DNA of 64,000 nt from Delphinapterus leucas (taxonomy: Eukaryota > Chordata > Mammalia > Artiodactyla > Monodontidae), in assembly GCF_002288925.2 (NCBI RefSeq), contig NW_022098076.1:85658696-85722695 (forward strand), written 5' to 3'. The notes under the pieces are model-generated. The model was not told the DNA's origin and ran no database searches. It worked only from the letters and a program-made list of their open reading frames with translations. Within the stretch, counting starts at the first letter, position 1. Every line of letters starts with the position of its first letter. Shown in pieces: positions 34,490-45,334 of this stretch. A program made the translations under genes and the position numbers.

Positions 34490-35425
34490 TAATGTGAATT
34501 GCCACTGATGTGTCTCAATGTTCCAGACACAGGGTGCCATTTTACATAACCCACTTCCCACACCTCTTGTTTAACCTCCTCCTTAAACCATGCACATGGG
34601 GACAGAAGTCACAACTTAGTCCCTCCCATCCTCTCCCATCCACACTCCACCAAAAATATGTAAGTGTGCATATATATATTTATACACACACGTGTGTATG
34701 CATCTACTCACACTCATGCTTATAGGAGAGAAACTGCTGGAAAAAGTATGTGAAATATGAAATGCAAACTCAAGCAGCAGAAAATCACTCTGAATTGAGT
34801 CTGGAGGATATGTTTATTAAGTCCACTTTTTAATAGCATCACATGGCCACTAAAACAAATGTGTGCTCTATGTATCCCTAAGGCCAAGTTGTAAGAGTTC
34901 AGATGGGAAATGCCAAGATACACTTATGAACAAGAAGGGCAAGAGGAGACAGTGGATTTCTTCACAAACCACAGTCCCTCAGTTTAAATTTTTAAAATAA
35001 AATTTTTGCTACCAAAAAAGAAACCAGAATAGTTAAAATTGCCTATGAGTTTTTCATAATATAATACAAATTATTCTAATCAGATTACTTGTTCAACGCT
35101 GGAAGGAGAGATTTTAGATATGCAGGAAGAGCGAGGAGATGAGAATAATAAATTGTGTAATATGGGAACATTCAGAGGGTGACAGGCCAGCCAGCAAGCC
35201 ATCACAAGGGTTTTTAAATCACTTACAGGTTCTAGATGTATACATGGGCAGGGTGGGTGTGGGGGTAATGGAGATGGGGAACAAGATGGGAAAGAGTTAC
35301 AGAAATGGAAGGTCTTGAAGTCTTGGTAACCAAAAGTACCCCTTGTGTGAGATTTTTGATGGCTACTGTGCAATGAGGAAACCTCTACTACCAAGTATAT
35401 GTCTCCATCATTTTTAAAGAATCAC
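34490..35425. other. Unassigned DNA with a short TA/CA microsatellite
   Basis: An alternating 'catatatatatttatacaca' and 'cacgtgtgtatg' tract lies at about 34668-34700. Nothing else is recognised. Confidence 0.5.
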
Positions 35426-35429
35426 TTTC

Positions 35430-35790
35430 AGTTAGTCAATCAGCAAACATGAATTTAACATTAACTATTGGCACATGGTATTGGAAGATCCAGAAAAATA
35501 TCTTTACTCTCAAGAAGTGTATATCTTGGAGGGCTAAGACTTATGCAAGAAATACCCAGAAAATAAGGCATGATGCCTGATTAATAAGCTGAACACTGTA
35601 TGTCAAAGATTATAAATGCTATAGGGAGAAATCAGCATACCGCCCAGAGTTGCCAGAGCTTCCTGGAAAAGGTGTAACTTGAATTTAACTTTGAAAGATG
35701 AGGAAAAATTTGAGACCTTGAGACAAGACAGGTAATCTTGTAGGTAATCAAGAGAACACAGCAAGTACACACTGCCTTGAGGGTCATCAA
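35430..35790 (-). mobile_element. Probable L2 remnant (antisense)
   Basis: The order 'tataaatgctatagggagaa', 'agagttgccagagcttcctg' and 'aacttgaatttaactttgaa' fits the antisense of the L2 3' half, where 'gaaggcctcctgg...' precedes the 3' end. Diverged. Confidence 0.45.
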
Positions 35791-35921
35791 AGAAACACAA
35801 CAAGGAATTGGCTGGACTACAGATACAGAATCCAAAGTTGGATAGGTGAGCTCTGACTGCTAGATTTTGAAGCTGAACTTTGGGCTTGTAAGAGGGATGA
35901 AAGAAAGCCACTGTAGTTCTT

Positions 35922-35955
35922 GGGCAAAAAAAAAAAAAAGAGAGAGAGAGAGACA
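35922..35955. repeat. Poly(A)-(GA)n tract
   Basis: A 13-base A run followed by 'gagagagagagagaga'. Confidence 0.9.
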
Positions 35956-36164
35956 TGAAATAAAAATTACACAGAAAGATGCATCCAACAGCACTGTGTA
36001 AGTTGAATCAAAAGCCATGTTTGCCATTTAACGCCTTCCCTTCCACCACCTCTTTCTGACTGCAGCTTGAGAAAGTCCTCTGCTTTTAAGGTTTCATTTG
36101 GTTCAGTGGGCCCCATCTGGGTGATCCAGGATAATATCCCTGTTTTAAGATTCATAAACTTCTT

Positions 36165-36199
36165 CATTACATAGCAAAAGTTCCCTTTGCTATGTAATG
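36165..36199. repeat. Perfect 14-bp inverted repeat (hairpin)
   Basis: Arms 'cattacatagcaaa' (36165-36178) and 'tttgctatgtaatg' (36186-36199) are exact reverse complements around a 7-base loop. The right arm touches the start of the LTR-like element. It is not followed by a T run and nothing suggests a terminator. Confidence 0.9.
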
Positions 36200-36683
36200 C
36201 AGATGTAGGCAGAATAATGCCCCCAGGGCCTGAAAGATCCTAATCCCTGGAAACTGTGGATATGTTATATTTACAATGCAAGGGGGAAGTAAATTTGCAG
36301 ATGGAATTAAGGTTGCTAATCAGCTGATCTTAAAATAGAAAGAGTATCCTGGATCATCCAGGTGGGCTCAATGTAATTACAAGGGTCTTTTAAATGAGGA
36401 AGCGAGAGGAAGGAGAGTCAGTGTCAGAGGGATGCAATATGAGAAGGTCTTGACCAGCTTTGAGGACAGAAAGGAGCCATGAGCCGGGGGATGTGGGCCG
36501 TCTCAAGATGCTGGAAAAGGCAAGGCGACAGATTCTCCCCTTGAGCCTCCAGGGGGAAGTCAGCCCTACACATTAATTTGAACCCAGGGAGACCCATTTT
36601 GGACAGTAAGAGAATAACCGTGTGTTGTTTTAAGCCGCTAAATGCGTGATAACCTATTACAGCAGTAAGAGCAAACTAACACA
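36198..36683 (+). mobile_element. MLT1-like (MaLR) solo LTR
   Basis: 'gcagaataatgcccccaggg', 'tcctaatccctggaaactgt', 'gtgggctcaatgtaattaca', 'cattttggacagtaagagaa', 'ttgttttaagccgctaaatg' and the end 'gcaaactaacaca' follow the order of the MLT1-type LTR of ERVL-MaLR elements. Possible 5-bp duplications 'tgtaa'/'tataa' flank it. No internal coding region is present. Confidence 0.7.
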
Positions 36684-37440
36684 TATAACATTCTCAACTT
36701 CCAGCTGTTAAGGTATAGACATTTCGCTGGTCTACTACAGGTGTGTGCTCATCTCTTTTACTGAATAGCAAACTAACGGGACCAGGTAGGCAACCCTGGA
36801 ATTTCTGATGGCCCTGTTATTGGACCTATTTTGAAAGGTCATTTTATTATAACAGATTTGGGTATTTTGGCGTACCTAGCATGGGGTCTAACCCATAACA
36901 ACCCTCAATAAATATTAACAGTTATTTTTACATTATTAGTGGTTGCAAGTCCAGTTTTCTGCATCCTGGTCATCCAGTACACCATGCTTTATTATAAATG
37001 CTGAAATACCTGTCGTGATACTGTTATTTCATACTCTAATCCACAACTTTCCTCCACCCCAACCCCGCACATGCCTGACCCTCCCCCAGGCTTTTCTCTT
37101 CCCTCCCACCCTCAACACCCTCCCCTCAAGCTTTCTCTGCTCCCCTTTACCACTCAGCTCATGGGCGCATTTCTCCACCCCCAACCCCTCGTCATCAAAA
37201 GGTTGACCCTGGTGACAGGAGGAGGCCTCAAAAGCAGTGAATCTCTCCACTGAATTAAAAGAACAAGTTCAGGAGGAGAAATAAATCAAAACTGCCACCA
37301 GCCCTACTCATAGTAGCCGCAGGCAGAGCAGAGGAGCTGCCCAGAGGCTGTGGTCCTGAAAGTTGCACTCAGGGGAGCGACACTGCGGGAAGTCCTGAAG
37401 TCTGCAGCCCAGGACGTCTGAAGATGGCAGCTTCCATAGA
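36684..37440. other. Unassigned DNA, partly C-rich
   Basis: A C-rich stretch lies at 37040-37190, where C-rich-strand frames are open without domains. Nothing named. Confidence 0.45.
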
Positions 37441-37466
37441 GATTTGGTAGGAGGGAAAGATGCAAT

Positions 37467-37922
37467 TTAGCCAACAGCAGCCAGACGGATGTTTTCTAGT
37501 AAGTTCTTAATTTTTTTCATTTGACGTTTAAGATTTATTTTCACTGATTCTTGAACACTTCTTTTTTTAAATGCTGATACCAATCCTTGAAATAGCCACT
37601 GGAACCCTGGCATTATCATCTTCCTCCACTGTTTCAATAGCTGACCCATATTAGCATTGTTCTTGAGCAATCGGATAAGCTCATGACAGTGACACTGTAA
37701 TACTATCAGGTACTTCAAATGGATGGGCCAGAGGGATGAGGGGTTAAAATCATTCAGGGAAACTGGCTGATGGTCACTGCAGTGGGGAAACCTAGACCAA
37801 AAGGACCTCCATGAAAAGAGAGTCAATGTGATGGCGTACACGTATCTGGAGGGCAAGAGAAAAAGGGGCTCGTGGTCAGCTGGACACAAAAAGCAGTAGG
37901 TGGCAAACTTGGAAAAACACAT
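37467..37922 (-). other. Unexplained 151-codon open frame
   Basis: A minus-strand frame of 151 codons in non-repeat sequence. It has several cysteines in the first 60 residues, a hydrophobic middle (HLKYLIVLQ) and a basic end (KRQMKKIKNLLENI). The composition looks protein-like and it is among the longest non-repeat frames in the window. I do not recognise it. It could be chance, a decayed gene or a retrocopy. Confidence 0.25.
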
Positions 37923-38092
37923 GAAGACATTTCTTCTTCAGTAGTTCTTCAATGGAATGGAAACCAAAGCCTGTATTTTGGAGGAAAAAGTCTGAATATC
38001 ATCTTAAAAGAAGATTCCATGAGAGCTGGTGGCAATACATCACCCCAAAGATGACCTGTACAAGGCTGCAAACACTTTGCTCTATGGATATA

Positions 38093-38308
38093 TTAGTTGG
38101 TGTCAGCTTTTAAGAAAACCATGTACATGTAAATAGTCACTGAAGGGGTCATTTCAGGCGTAAACTTTGAAGAAAGAGGCCCTCTTTTATGAACAAAGGT
38201 CTCTAACATAAATGCACCCCAAAGAAAAGCAAGTAACAGAAGGAGGAGGCACCTCATGACGGTAGGTCCAGAAACTTCTATGGGGTTCAGAGGGGCAGGG
38301 GAGGCCAT
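38093..38308 (-). other. Short open frame with signal-peptide-like N-terminus
   Basis: On the same strand and upstream of the 151-codon frame. An internal ATG at about 38255-38257 (G at -3) begins MRCLLLLLLAFLWGAF..., which has the hydrophobic core of a secretory signal. The frame ends after about 54 further residues. No known family is recognised. A link to the frame at 37467-37922 is only a guess. Confidence 0.2.
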
Positions 38309-38309
38309 T

Positions 38310-38755
38310 CCAGATGGAGCAGTCAGTCAGAGCTTCCTGGAGATGGTTCTCTCATAAGCCCAGTTGTTTTGAGGAGCAAAACCTCTGCTTACCCCCCTTA
38401 CTAAGAAACAGCCTCCTTTATCTAAGAAGGCTATTCTTTTCTACTCTGAGTGCAACTTCAGGAGGGACCCTCCTGGAATGGTAAAGGAGGACGGGGAAGC
38501 TGATGGTCAGAGCAACTGAATACACCCTGGTTATTGGGGAGGAAGAGAGGCTGCAGCCAGGTCACCATCACATCCTAGGAACCTTCAAGGAGCAGCGTCC
38601 TCCTTGAACAGATAAGAAAGCATTCTAAGATGAGGGAGACAGCTTGAACAAAGATAGGGAAGAAGGAAAACACAGGATCCTCTTCGAGTAGAAGGAAAGG
38701 GTGAATAGGCTGAAAGGGAAGTCGTAGGGCAGATAAATCTAAAGCTATTGCTACT
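38310..38755. other. Unassigned DNA
   Basis: Nothing recognisable was seen. Confidence 0.45.
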
Positions 38756-38761
38756 ATAGAG

Positions 38762-38921
38762 CAGGGGTCAGCAAACTACAATCCAGGACAAACCAACCCT
38801 ATTGTCTACGGCTGTTTCCATACTGCAACCTCAGAGTAGTCACAGCAGATTATGGTCCACAAAGCCCCAAATACTTACTGCCTGGCCCTTTGCAAACACA
38901 CGCACAAGTTGCTGACCCCCA
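38762..38921. mobile_element. hAT-Charlie MITE remnant
   Basis: Terminal inverted repeats are 'caggggtcagca' (38762) and 'tgctgaccccc' (end). Internal 'attgtctacggctgtttcca' and 'ctgcctggccctttgcaaac' follow the common mammalian element beginning CAGGGGTCAGCAAAC. Flanking 8-bp duplications 'ctatagag'/'gtatagat' match at 6 of 8. An internal deletion shortens it. Confidence 0.75.
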
Positions 38922-38924
38922 GTA

Positions 38925-40655
38925 TAGATGATGATCTAAATGCTTTTGAAATATTATAAAATCTCACCCTAATATGAATAAATTAAAACACACAGAAGAA
39001 CTCACTGGTAGGTCATGTGTAAGGAAAAAAATTATCCACTGTGGGAACTTAGGAACCCCTTTACCTCCAGAGAGCAAAAATGGAAACCCAATCCAAACTT
39101 TGACTCATTCAGTGAATCAGTGTGAAAGGGCTCAGGAGAAAATATGCAGTCATCAACAGTAGTCAGCATTGCAGAATGGGTAGTTGACCCATTAAAAGAG
39201 CACTACAGGTCTGAATGACGTGGATGGAAAAGAAGAAAAGTAAACAAATGTTATGTGAACACTTCCACTTACCATTTCTTTTCATTTAAGAGTGTCCCAT
39301 AAAAACACTGGCATAGCAAACCGCCCTAAAAAGCATTATCCTCTAGATAGCACACAGTTGTGACTGGAGAGGTAGCAATAATTTGCAGTGACCTGCTGTG
39401 CAGTAGAAAGAGAGGAAAAGTCTTTGAATCTCAGGCAAGTGCAAAGCTGGTCATTTGTTTTGACCTGTGTGTGATATGAGAAAGAGAGGGGAACAGATGT
39501 AAGTACACAGGCAGAGAATGAGGAGAAACTTTACCATTCCCAACAGATACACTGCTTAAAATTAAAGGCTACCCTAGTATAAATAAAATTTGGAGTTAAG
39601 TGACATTTCTTAAGTCACCCTACATTTCTATGCCCTTCAATACCCACCCCCTCCCCATATACACAAAAGTGTTTCTGAATTCTTAGGAACATCTGATAAA
39701 CTCTCAATTACTGAAGCAAACCATGGAAAGGAGGTCTATGGAACTATGAACAGTGGAGTTAATTTATGCTTACATTGGAATTAATTTCTTCTGACTTACA
39801 CATAATAAAATTAGTCATTCCAATTTTAATTAATGTCCTTCTTTTAGACCTCTCAACCAAATGGAATCCACACAGTGGGAAGGGTGGGAGCTAGCATCAA
39901 ATTAATTAGTAACTTTGAAGGTTCATTTAAGTTTCCACTTTCATGTTAAAAAATGGTGACATTAAATTGCAATTTAGAGAGCTCTTTTCTCTCCATTTAA
40001 TATGGTTTGTCTTACTTCTTTAAAACTCTCTATTTCCTTGCTCGTCCAAAAAGCAAAAATATCTTGGAGGTAAAATAAATCCCTCAATTACCAGGAATGG
40101 AATTTGAAAACCTGCCTCTAATCATCCAATAAAGTTTTTTTAAAGGTAGGGGTGCATAACTCGGCAGGATAAGGGCTTCATTCAAGCATTAATTGCTTTC
40201 AGAATCATCCAGCTTAATACTGTATTAACTGTTTAAATTGCCAAACCACATCATTGCTCAGCTGATCTTGGAAAGCTTCAAAAACCACAAACTAGAGCCC
40301 AAAGATAAAAAGGTCAGTGAATTGGTTACTTCCAGAATGAGATAAATTTTTGAAAGAAAACAGGCTATAAAAATTTGTTTGCACAGGGCATAAAGTATAA
40401 CATTCACTCTACTTGATCAAAGTAGCTTCGGATATTACCTTGGGAGAGGGGGTAAGTCACAAACGAGTAAGACAGACACGAGCTTGCAAAGACATGAACT
40501 TTGGCTCCACTTTTTGCATTTACAAAAAGATCTCTAGCCTCACAGGGGACATAGGGGCAGGGATGGGAGGAGACAGACATTGTCTGAAGTCTCAGATAAC
40601 ATTACCAAGCGGGTCATAACATTGTTGCTAGGACTAGTCTGGCCAGCATCATAAT
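38925..40655. other. Unassigned DNA, AT-rich with TAAT motifs
   Basis: No repeat family is recognised over 1.7 kb. 39740-40270 holds many TAAT/ATTA cores. This might be conserved noncoding DNA, but sequence alone cannot show it. Confidence 0.35.
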
Positions 40656-40659
40656 CCTG

Positions 40660-40825
40660 ACTGTCCAACTAAATACCTTGACCTTGGCCAATTTTTTTCC
40701 CTAAACTGATTCCTCACTATAAAAGCAATCACATTAAGTACTGACCCCAGGAATATTGTGAGAATTAATGGAGATAAGGCATGCAGAGGGTTTGACCTAC
40801 AGAAAAATATTCAGTAAATATTAGG
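40660..40825 (+). repeat. MIR SINE fragment
   Basis: 'ataccttgaccttggccaat', then 'ttgtgagaattaatggagat' and 'attcagtaaatatta' follow MIR order in sense orientation. A CHR SINE lies at its right end. Confidence 0.6.
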
Positions 40826-40838
40826 TTCTATTATTTCT

Positions 40839-41057
40839 ATTTTTTGTTTGTTTGTTTGTTTTTGCGGTACGCAGGCCTCTCACTGCTGTGGCCTCTCCCG
40901 TTACGGAGCACAGGCTCCGGACGCGCAGGCTCAGCAGCCATGGCTCACGGGCCCAGCTGCTCTGCGGCATGTGGGATCTTCCCGGACCGGGGCACGAACC
41001 CGCGTCCCCTGCATCGGCAGGCAGACTCTCAACCAGTGCGCCACCAGGGAAGCCCCC
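40839..41057 (-). mobile_element. CHR SINE, short class (copy 8)
   Basis: The tail is a (TTTG)n variant (40841-40863) instead of pure T. The body is complete to '...ccaccagggaagccccc'. The target-site duplication 'tctattatttct' lies at 40827-40838 and 41058-41069. Confidence 0.97.
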
Positions 41058-41245
41058 TCTATTATTTCTTTGTGAATACTAATTGTTGTTATTGTTATTA
41101 TTTAAAATATTTCACTTGATTTGAAAGGGGATCAACCAACACCCTGCCACAACCATCGCTAAGAACTTCTGAGTTCTGCTTTACCTTTGTTGTTGGATAA
41201 CAAACAGGATGGAAAAACTATTCAAAAATGCTTCCTTATTGTAGG

Positions 41246-41437
41246 GCAGTGCTTCTCAAGCCTGAGTGAGCCTCAGAATCCCTAGTATCACCAGAAGAGC
41301 TTATCAAAGCACAGATTGCTGGGCTCCACTTCCAGAGATTTAGTATGTTGGTGGGAGGGGTCAAGAATTTGTATTTCTAACAAGTTTCCAAGTGATTGAT
41401 GCTAAAGATCTGGGGATCACCAATTAGAGAACCGCTA
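41246..41437 (+). mobile_element. MER5A-type hAT-Charlie element
   Basis: It starts 'cagtgcttctcaagcctgag' and contains 'cacagattgctgggctccac', 'gaatttgtatttctaacaag' and 'tttccaagtgattgatgct'. It ends 'agagaaccgctat'. This is the typical MER5A layout over nearly its full length. Confidence 0.9.
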
Positions 41438-41439
41438 TA

Positions 41440-42470
41440 GAAGAAGTTTATAGTCTTTAGTTAGAAATCTTTGGTTTAGAAGGAAAAGAGACTGAGATTC
41501 ACAAATTTCTGGGGCAAGTGAGAGAAAGAGAGACAGAGAGAGACAAATTTCCATCATATCCTTAACAGCCACAAGCAAGAAGACAAGCACAGCCTCACAT
41601 ATCAATCAATGTTAATGCAATGGGAGCCTCAATGTGGTCCACATGGAGATCTCAAAGTCAGCCATGGAAAGGGAGTATGTTAGGTTTCTGGGGATGCGGT
41701 GAATGGTTAGATTACTAGGGATGCTGTGACTGGACTTAGGAAGAGGAAATAAGGAAAACAACCAAGTCCAGAACAAACCTTTTGAATGATGATCTCTTCA
41801 GCTCCATTTTCTAGTATACGCAAAAGAGGGTCATGTCACTGAGTAGCAATGAAATTTTTCAAGAAGTTGAAATTTTATTTTAACTAAAGGCTTAAGTCAA
41901 TTACAATGTAGTTCTGGACTACCTTTACAACTTGCTTTTTTGTAGCATTAAATGACAACATTTCATGTTTAAACTCCACATAAGACTACATATAGATACT
42001 CATAAGACAGAGACAAAAAGATAATGATTTCATTGTAATCCAACTCAACCTATATTCCTGGCACTATTATACTCATAAAATATGCGTTGAGAACTCTAGA
42101 TGGCAGTTCTATTTTCATCTATAGATAAACAGTCTAAAGAGGCAACACTGAACAATTTAGCCCTGCTGGAAAATATTTCACCTGGCAACAACCCAAAGCC
42201 ATTCAACCTCCCCAAAATGTGCTATTAGGAGGAAGAAACTTTAAGGTAGGTAAAACTTCACATTTTCATTATTACAGACATAAACAGATTTGCATCCCCA
42301 AATCACGTTATCCTGGAAATATCACGAACATAAAAATGAAGAACAAATGATATCAAATTCCATTCCCAAAGTTTAGCATTTCTAGAAATGTTTTACAAAT
42401 AAAATTAATCCCGAGACATTCTGTGAATTAACAATTTATAGTTTAAAAAAAAAAAGCTCAGAGATTGGCA
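41440..42470. other. Unassigned DNA
   Basis: A small GA-rich patch lies at 41519-41545. Otherwise nothing recognisable. Confidence 0.45.
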
Positions 42471-42482
42471 AACGTGATATCC

Positions 42483-42690
42483 GTTTTTTTTTTTTTTTGC
42501 GGTACGCGGGCCTCTCACTGTTGTGGCCTCTCCCGTTGCGGAGCACAGGCTCCGGATGCGCAGGCTCAGCGGCCATGGCTCACGGGTCCAGCCGCTCCGC
42601 GGCATGTGGGATCTTCCCGGACAGGGGCACGAACCCGTGTCCCCTGCATCGGCAGGCGGACTCTCAACCACTGCGCCACCAGGGAAGCCC
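42483..42690 (-). mobile_element. CHR SINE, short class (copy 9)
   Basis: The poly(T) tail is at 42484-42498. The body is GC-rich and intact, with the head ending '...ccaccagggaagccc'. The target-site duplication 'gtgatatcc' lies at 42474-42482 and 42691-42699. Confidence 0.97.
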
Positions 42691-42699
42691 GTGATATCC

Positions 42700-43010
42700 T
42701 TTTTGTAGGAATTCCCGATTTACTGAGAAGTCATGTAACACAGAAAGCTGTCTAACTTTGTCTGGTTCAGAGCTTCTCAAACTAAGTAAGCACAAAGTTC
42801 TGTTTTTAGGTACATAGTATGATCTTCCCCGGATACAGAGCTGTGGTTTGACAGACTGTTCTTTTCTTTCAGCTCTCAAAAGAAGTCATTCTCATTGTCT
42901 CGTACTCTCCAATATTTCTGATGAGAAGTCCGATGAGTCATATCACTGTTCCCCTGCATGTAATGGATTCTTTTCCTCTGATTTTTGTGACTGCTGTCAT
43001 TATTTTTTTC
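42700..43010. other. Unassigned DNA
   Basis: No recognisable element. Confidence 0.45.
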
Positions 43011-43014
43011 AATT

Positions 43015-43770
43015 TCAGATTTTGACTACAATTTGTCTCAAATGTAGTTTTTTGGGGGTTTCTCCTAGCTGGGGTTTGCTAAGATTCTTGGACCCATAAG
43101 TTGATATTTTTCATTACAATTAGGAAATTTTAAAACATTAGTTGTTAAATTCTTTTTCTGCCCCAGTCTCTTTCTTCATTCTTTTGGGGACTGCAATTAC
43201 ATGTTTCTTTTATTGCTTGATGTGTCTCACAATTTGCTGAGGCTCTATTAATTTTTTTCAATCACTTGTTGTCTTTTGTGTTCTTCAACTGGATTAACTT
43301 TTATTGATCTGTTTTCAGGGCCACTAGCCCTTTCTTCTTCCTTCTTCTATCTGCTGTTAAGTCCATGGAGCAAAATTTTCCATCTTAGATATTTTGCTTT
43401 TCAGTGCTAGAGTTTTCATTTTGTTTTGTATAGCTTCCATTTCTCTATGGATATATTCCATTTGTTCACTCCTTGTAACAAAAACTTTAGTTCCTTAAAC
43501 ATATTTTAGTAACTGCTTTAAAGTCTTTTTCTGCTATTCCAACATCTGTGTCTTCTTAGCGTCTGTTTTGACTACTATTTCTCTTGGCTATATGTTGCAT
43601 TTTCCTGCCAAAATTTTTTATTTTACACTGAACACGGTGGATGACACATTTTAAGACTCTGGACTCTGTTGTCATTCTATCGTAACAAGAATGTTGATTT
43701 CTGCTTTAAAAAGCAGTTACATTACTAACTAATACCCTTGAACTTGTGGAGGCTTGGTTTTTCACACTTT
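43015..43770 (-). mobile_element. Probable ancient L1/HAL1-type remnant (antisense)
   Basis: T-rich sequence with 'tctatctgctgttaagtcca', 'tagagttttcattttgtttt', 'ccatttctctatggatatat' and 'taaagtctttttctgctatt' in an order I associate with old L1/HAL1 repeats in antisense. The family assignment is uncertain. Confidence 0.5.
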
Positions 43771-44149
43771 GGCATGTTGGGTCTGTTTTAGTGTTGCGCT
43801 CAATCCAAGGGCAAAATTTTTATCTTACCCAGGAAAAAAAGCCTACAAAATACGTTTACCTGGTCATAGGAAATCTGAGTGTTGCACAAACAAAACAGAA
43901 AGCAAGCATTCTTCATGTGAACACAGGTTTTCAAGGTATCCAATTCTTCCATTATGATCCTGAAAGATACTCAAACTGTTTCATTCTAAAGAGCTGGTGA
44001 GCTTTTAAGTAGTACAAAAATCACAGAATGCATAAATCAAGCTTTATCTTCCCCATATGGGCAAAAAAGATTAAATGACCAGACTTCATGACCAAATAAG
44101 AACCAAAATACCTTACAATTTATCTGCTGCAGTTAAAATAGTCTTTTTA

Positions 44150-44345
44150 TTTTTTGAACAATTTTTCAAGAATCAAATGTAAGAATACGCTTGCATGTAA
44201 TACACACCTAACCTGATACCATCTTCACTAGTTTGGGTAAATTTCTTAACCTCTATAAAGCATGTTTCCTCACCTGCAAAAATTCGTAACAGGTACCTCT
44301 TAAGCACAATGGCAGGTACAGAGCTATTGTTCAGTAAACACTTAG
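44150..44345 (+). repeat. MIR SINE fragment
   Basis: 'gtaaatttcttaacctctat' followed by 'catgtttcctcacctgcaaa' and later 'tggcaggtacagagctattg' is the sense MIR body. Confidence 0.7.
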
Positions 44346-44589
44346 GTTTAAAGGCAGAGACTTCTGCCTTTAGATCATGAGGTGGAAAAAACATTTCATC
44401 CAACAACTAAAATATAGTTTTCCTGTTCTGCCTAATTAGAGACCAGCTCAAATCAAAACTCACACCACTTGCTATGACTCAGCACACCCCACATAAAAAA
44501 CAACTAAAAACTGCACGCCCACAAGCTAAAATATTTAGTTACAGGTGGGCAAGGAAAACTCATGATTCTGACCCCACCCTATCCCACTG

Positions 44590-45330
44590 CCACCTGAAAT
44601 CTGCTCCTTCTATTACGAAACCTGGCTGACCCCATATGCAGCATGACCTCCCACTCGACTGCCCAGGCTGGGGACCTGAATATCACCCTCCATGCTTCCC
44701 CTCTCCGCAGTCTGCTGTCAATCTATTCCGCCTCTTAACTCTCACTCAAAGCCTCTGCCACAGCCTCACCCCCAGCAGTCACTGCTTTACATGACACTTT
44801 CGTCCCCTCCTTTTCTGCACCATTTCCAGCAGCGTCCTCATTTCCCTGCTTTTAATTCATTTTCTAAGGCACAACCAGAGTGATCTTCCTAAAACCAATA
44901 TATCTGAGTTCTTTGTCTCCTAAAAGCCACCAGTGGTTTCCCAATGCCTAAAAGATGAAGTCTATGCTCATAAATAACCCATACAAGGCCTTTCCCAATT
45001 GTGCCTCAGCTACATTTTGGCTTTTTCATTCTTTTACCCCAGTCCCTCTCCTACTCTCCAGCCTCAAGAGATGTGCTCACTCTTGTCTGGACAAGCCTGA
45101 GTTCGCAGCTCTGAACACATTCTTCCCTAGGCCTAGGGTAATCTTCTCGACCTAGCATTCCCATCTAGCACAGGGTTCATAACTGTCCCCTCTCTGTACT
45201 ACAGCAGGTATGTACTGTAATTGACATGTTTGCATGTTTATTGCATTCTCAAGACTATGAGCTCAGCATAGTATCTGGCTCATAGTAGGTGCTCAATAAA
45301 CGTCTGTTGAACTAATAAGTGAATATCATC
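44590..45330 (+). mobile_element. L2 LINE 3' half
   Basis: The best L2 in the window. The order is 'caaccagagtgatcttccta', 'aaagccaccagtggtttccc', 'ctaaaagatgaagtctatgc', 'atacaaggcctttcccaatt', 'gtactgtaattgacatgttt', 'catagtaggtgctcaataaa' and finally 'gttgaactaataagtgaat'. It reaches the L2 3' end. Confidence 0.9.
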
Positions 45331-45334
45331 TTTT

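Noticed and set aside
36165..36199. Hairpin as a transcription terminator or microRNA precursor
   Set aside because: It has no T run and a stem of only 14 bp with no extension, too short for a microRNA precursor.
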